The notes below the pieces were generated by a model that did no database searches, was not told the origin of the DNA, and was given only the letters and a program-made list of their open reading frames with translations. The position numbers and the translations under genes were made by a program. Shown in pieces: positions 5,532 to 5,810 of a stretch of DNA of 5,810 nt. Numbering within the stretch: position 1 is the stretch's first letter; every line of letters begins with the position of its first letter. Source of the DNA: an uncultured Bacillus sp. (GTDB lineage Bacteria; Bacillota; Bacilli; Bacillales; DSM-1321). The stretch spans positions 1 to 5,810 of the forward strand of contig CAKQBC010000169.1 of NCBI GenBank assembly GCA_934215995.1, in the 5' to 3' direction.

Positions 5532-5810
5532 GTGACTGAATTAGGAAGCGCTCTGAAAAGTGCAAGAGAAGCAAATGGTCTGAGCCTCGATGATCTGCAG
5601 AGGCTCACTAAGATACAAAAGAGGTATCTGATCGGCATAGAAAAAGGGAATTATGATATGATGCCCGGGAAATTTTATGTCCGGGCATTCATTAAACAAT
5701 ATGCTGAAGCCGTAGGGCTGGAGCCGGAGGAAGTTTTCGAACAATATAAAAACGATATCCCGTCAGTAAGGGAAGATGAGCTTCCGGAACAGCTTTCCAG
5801 GGTTCAGTCG
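5532..5810 (+). CDS. rodZ: RodZ/YmfM cell-shape protein, N-terminal HTH domain (partial, runs off the window)
   Basis: The first 93 codons of RodZ (YmfM in B. subtilis), a bitopic membrane protein that links the MreB cytoskeleton to the cell-wall elongation machinery. The start is GTG, eight bases after AGAAGGTG (5516-5523), and the initial TELGSALKSAREANGLSLDD matches the family. The HTH_25 (Xre-like) domain spans roughly residues 3-70. It includes LSLDDLQRLTKIQKRYLIGI (17-36) and the strongly conserved PGKFYVRAFIKQYAEAVGL (45-63). In the family this domain mainly binds MreB. The linker begins near residue 75 (acidic PSVREDELPEQ). The transmembrane helix and extracytoplasmic domain lie beyond the right edge. 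The gene is 20 bases downstream of ymfK and likely shares its transcript. Confidence 0.93.
   Translation, partial: MTELGSALKSAREANGLSLDDLQRLTKIQKRYLIGIEKGNYDMMPGKFYVRAFIKQYAEAVGLEPEEVFEQYKNDIPSVREDELPEQLSRVQS

Overview
The window looks like chromosomal DNA from a low-to-moderate GC Firmicute of the family Bacillaceae. The evidence is the gene order (M16 peptidase-like pair ymfF-ymfH, then ymfI, ymfK and ymfM/rodZ), protein sequences that read as close relatives of the Bacillus subtilis ymf proteins, strong AGGAGG-type ribosome binding sites, and TTG and GTG starts. In B. subtilis this cluster leads into pgsA, cinA and recA, which would lie beyond the right edge here. No phage, plasmid, CRISPR or tRNA/rRNA features are visible.

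Region by region. 1-533 holds the 3' part of an ABC transporter permease of the Bmp/nucleoside type (NupQ/YufQ-like). Its reading frame is interrupted by two adjacent TAG codons at 90-95. A rho-independent terminator follows (561-602). The next ~360 bases are non-coding. They contain a 27-base direct repeat (607-633 and 729-755) bounding a long imperfect hairpin, a second strong hairpin (740-771), a possible promoter and a perfect 16-base palindrome (888-903) in front of ymfF. 966-3547 carries ymfF and ymfH, whose reading frames overlap or abut. A terminator-like hairpin (3555-3590) separates them from ymfI (3629-4354). 4355-4719 has no convincing gene and ends in an AT-rich stretch with an 11-bp inverted repeat; the small DUF3243 gene ymfJ, found between ymfI and ymfK in B. 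subtilis, is not seen here. ymfK (4720-5511) and the start of rodZ/ymfM (5532 to the edge) close the window.

How the genes work together. In B. subtilis, YmfI reduces the 5-aminopentanone group on the conserved lysine of elongation factor P to 5-aminopentanol, and YmfF and YmfH are commonly annotated as associated with that modification. YmfH keeps the complete M16 zinc site, whereas YmfF has lost it, so the two look like a catalytic and a non-catalytic partner. YmfK combines an ACT-like regulatory domain with a P-loop and has no known function. RodZ is a cell-shape factor. The most unusual points are the double amber interruption of the permease, the repeat-rich intergenic region, the palindrome upstream of ymfF, and the unexplained YmfK architecture.
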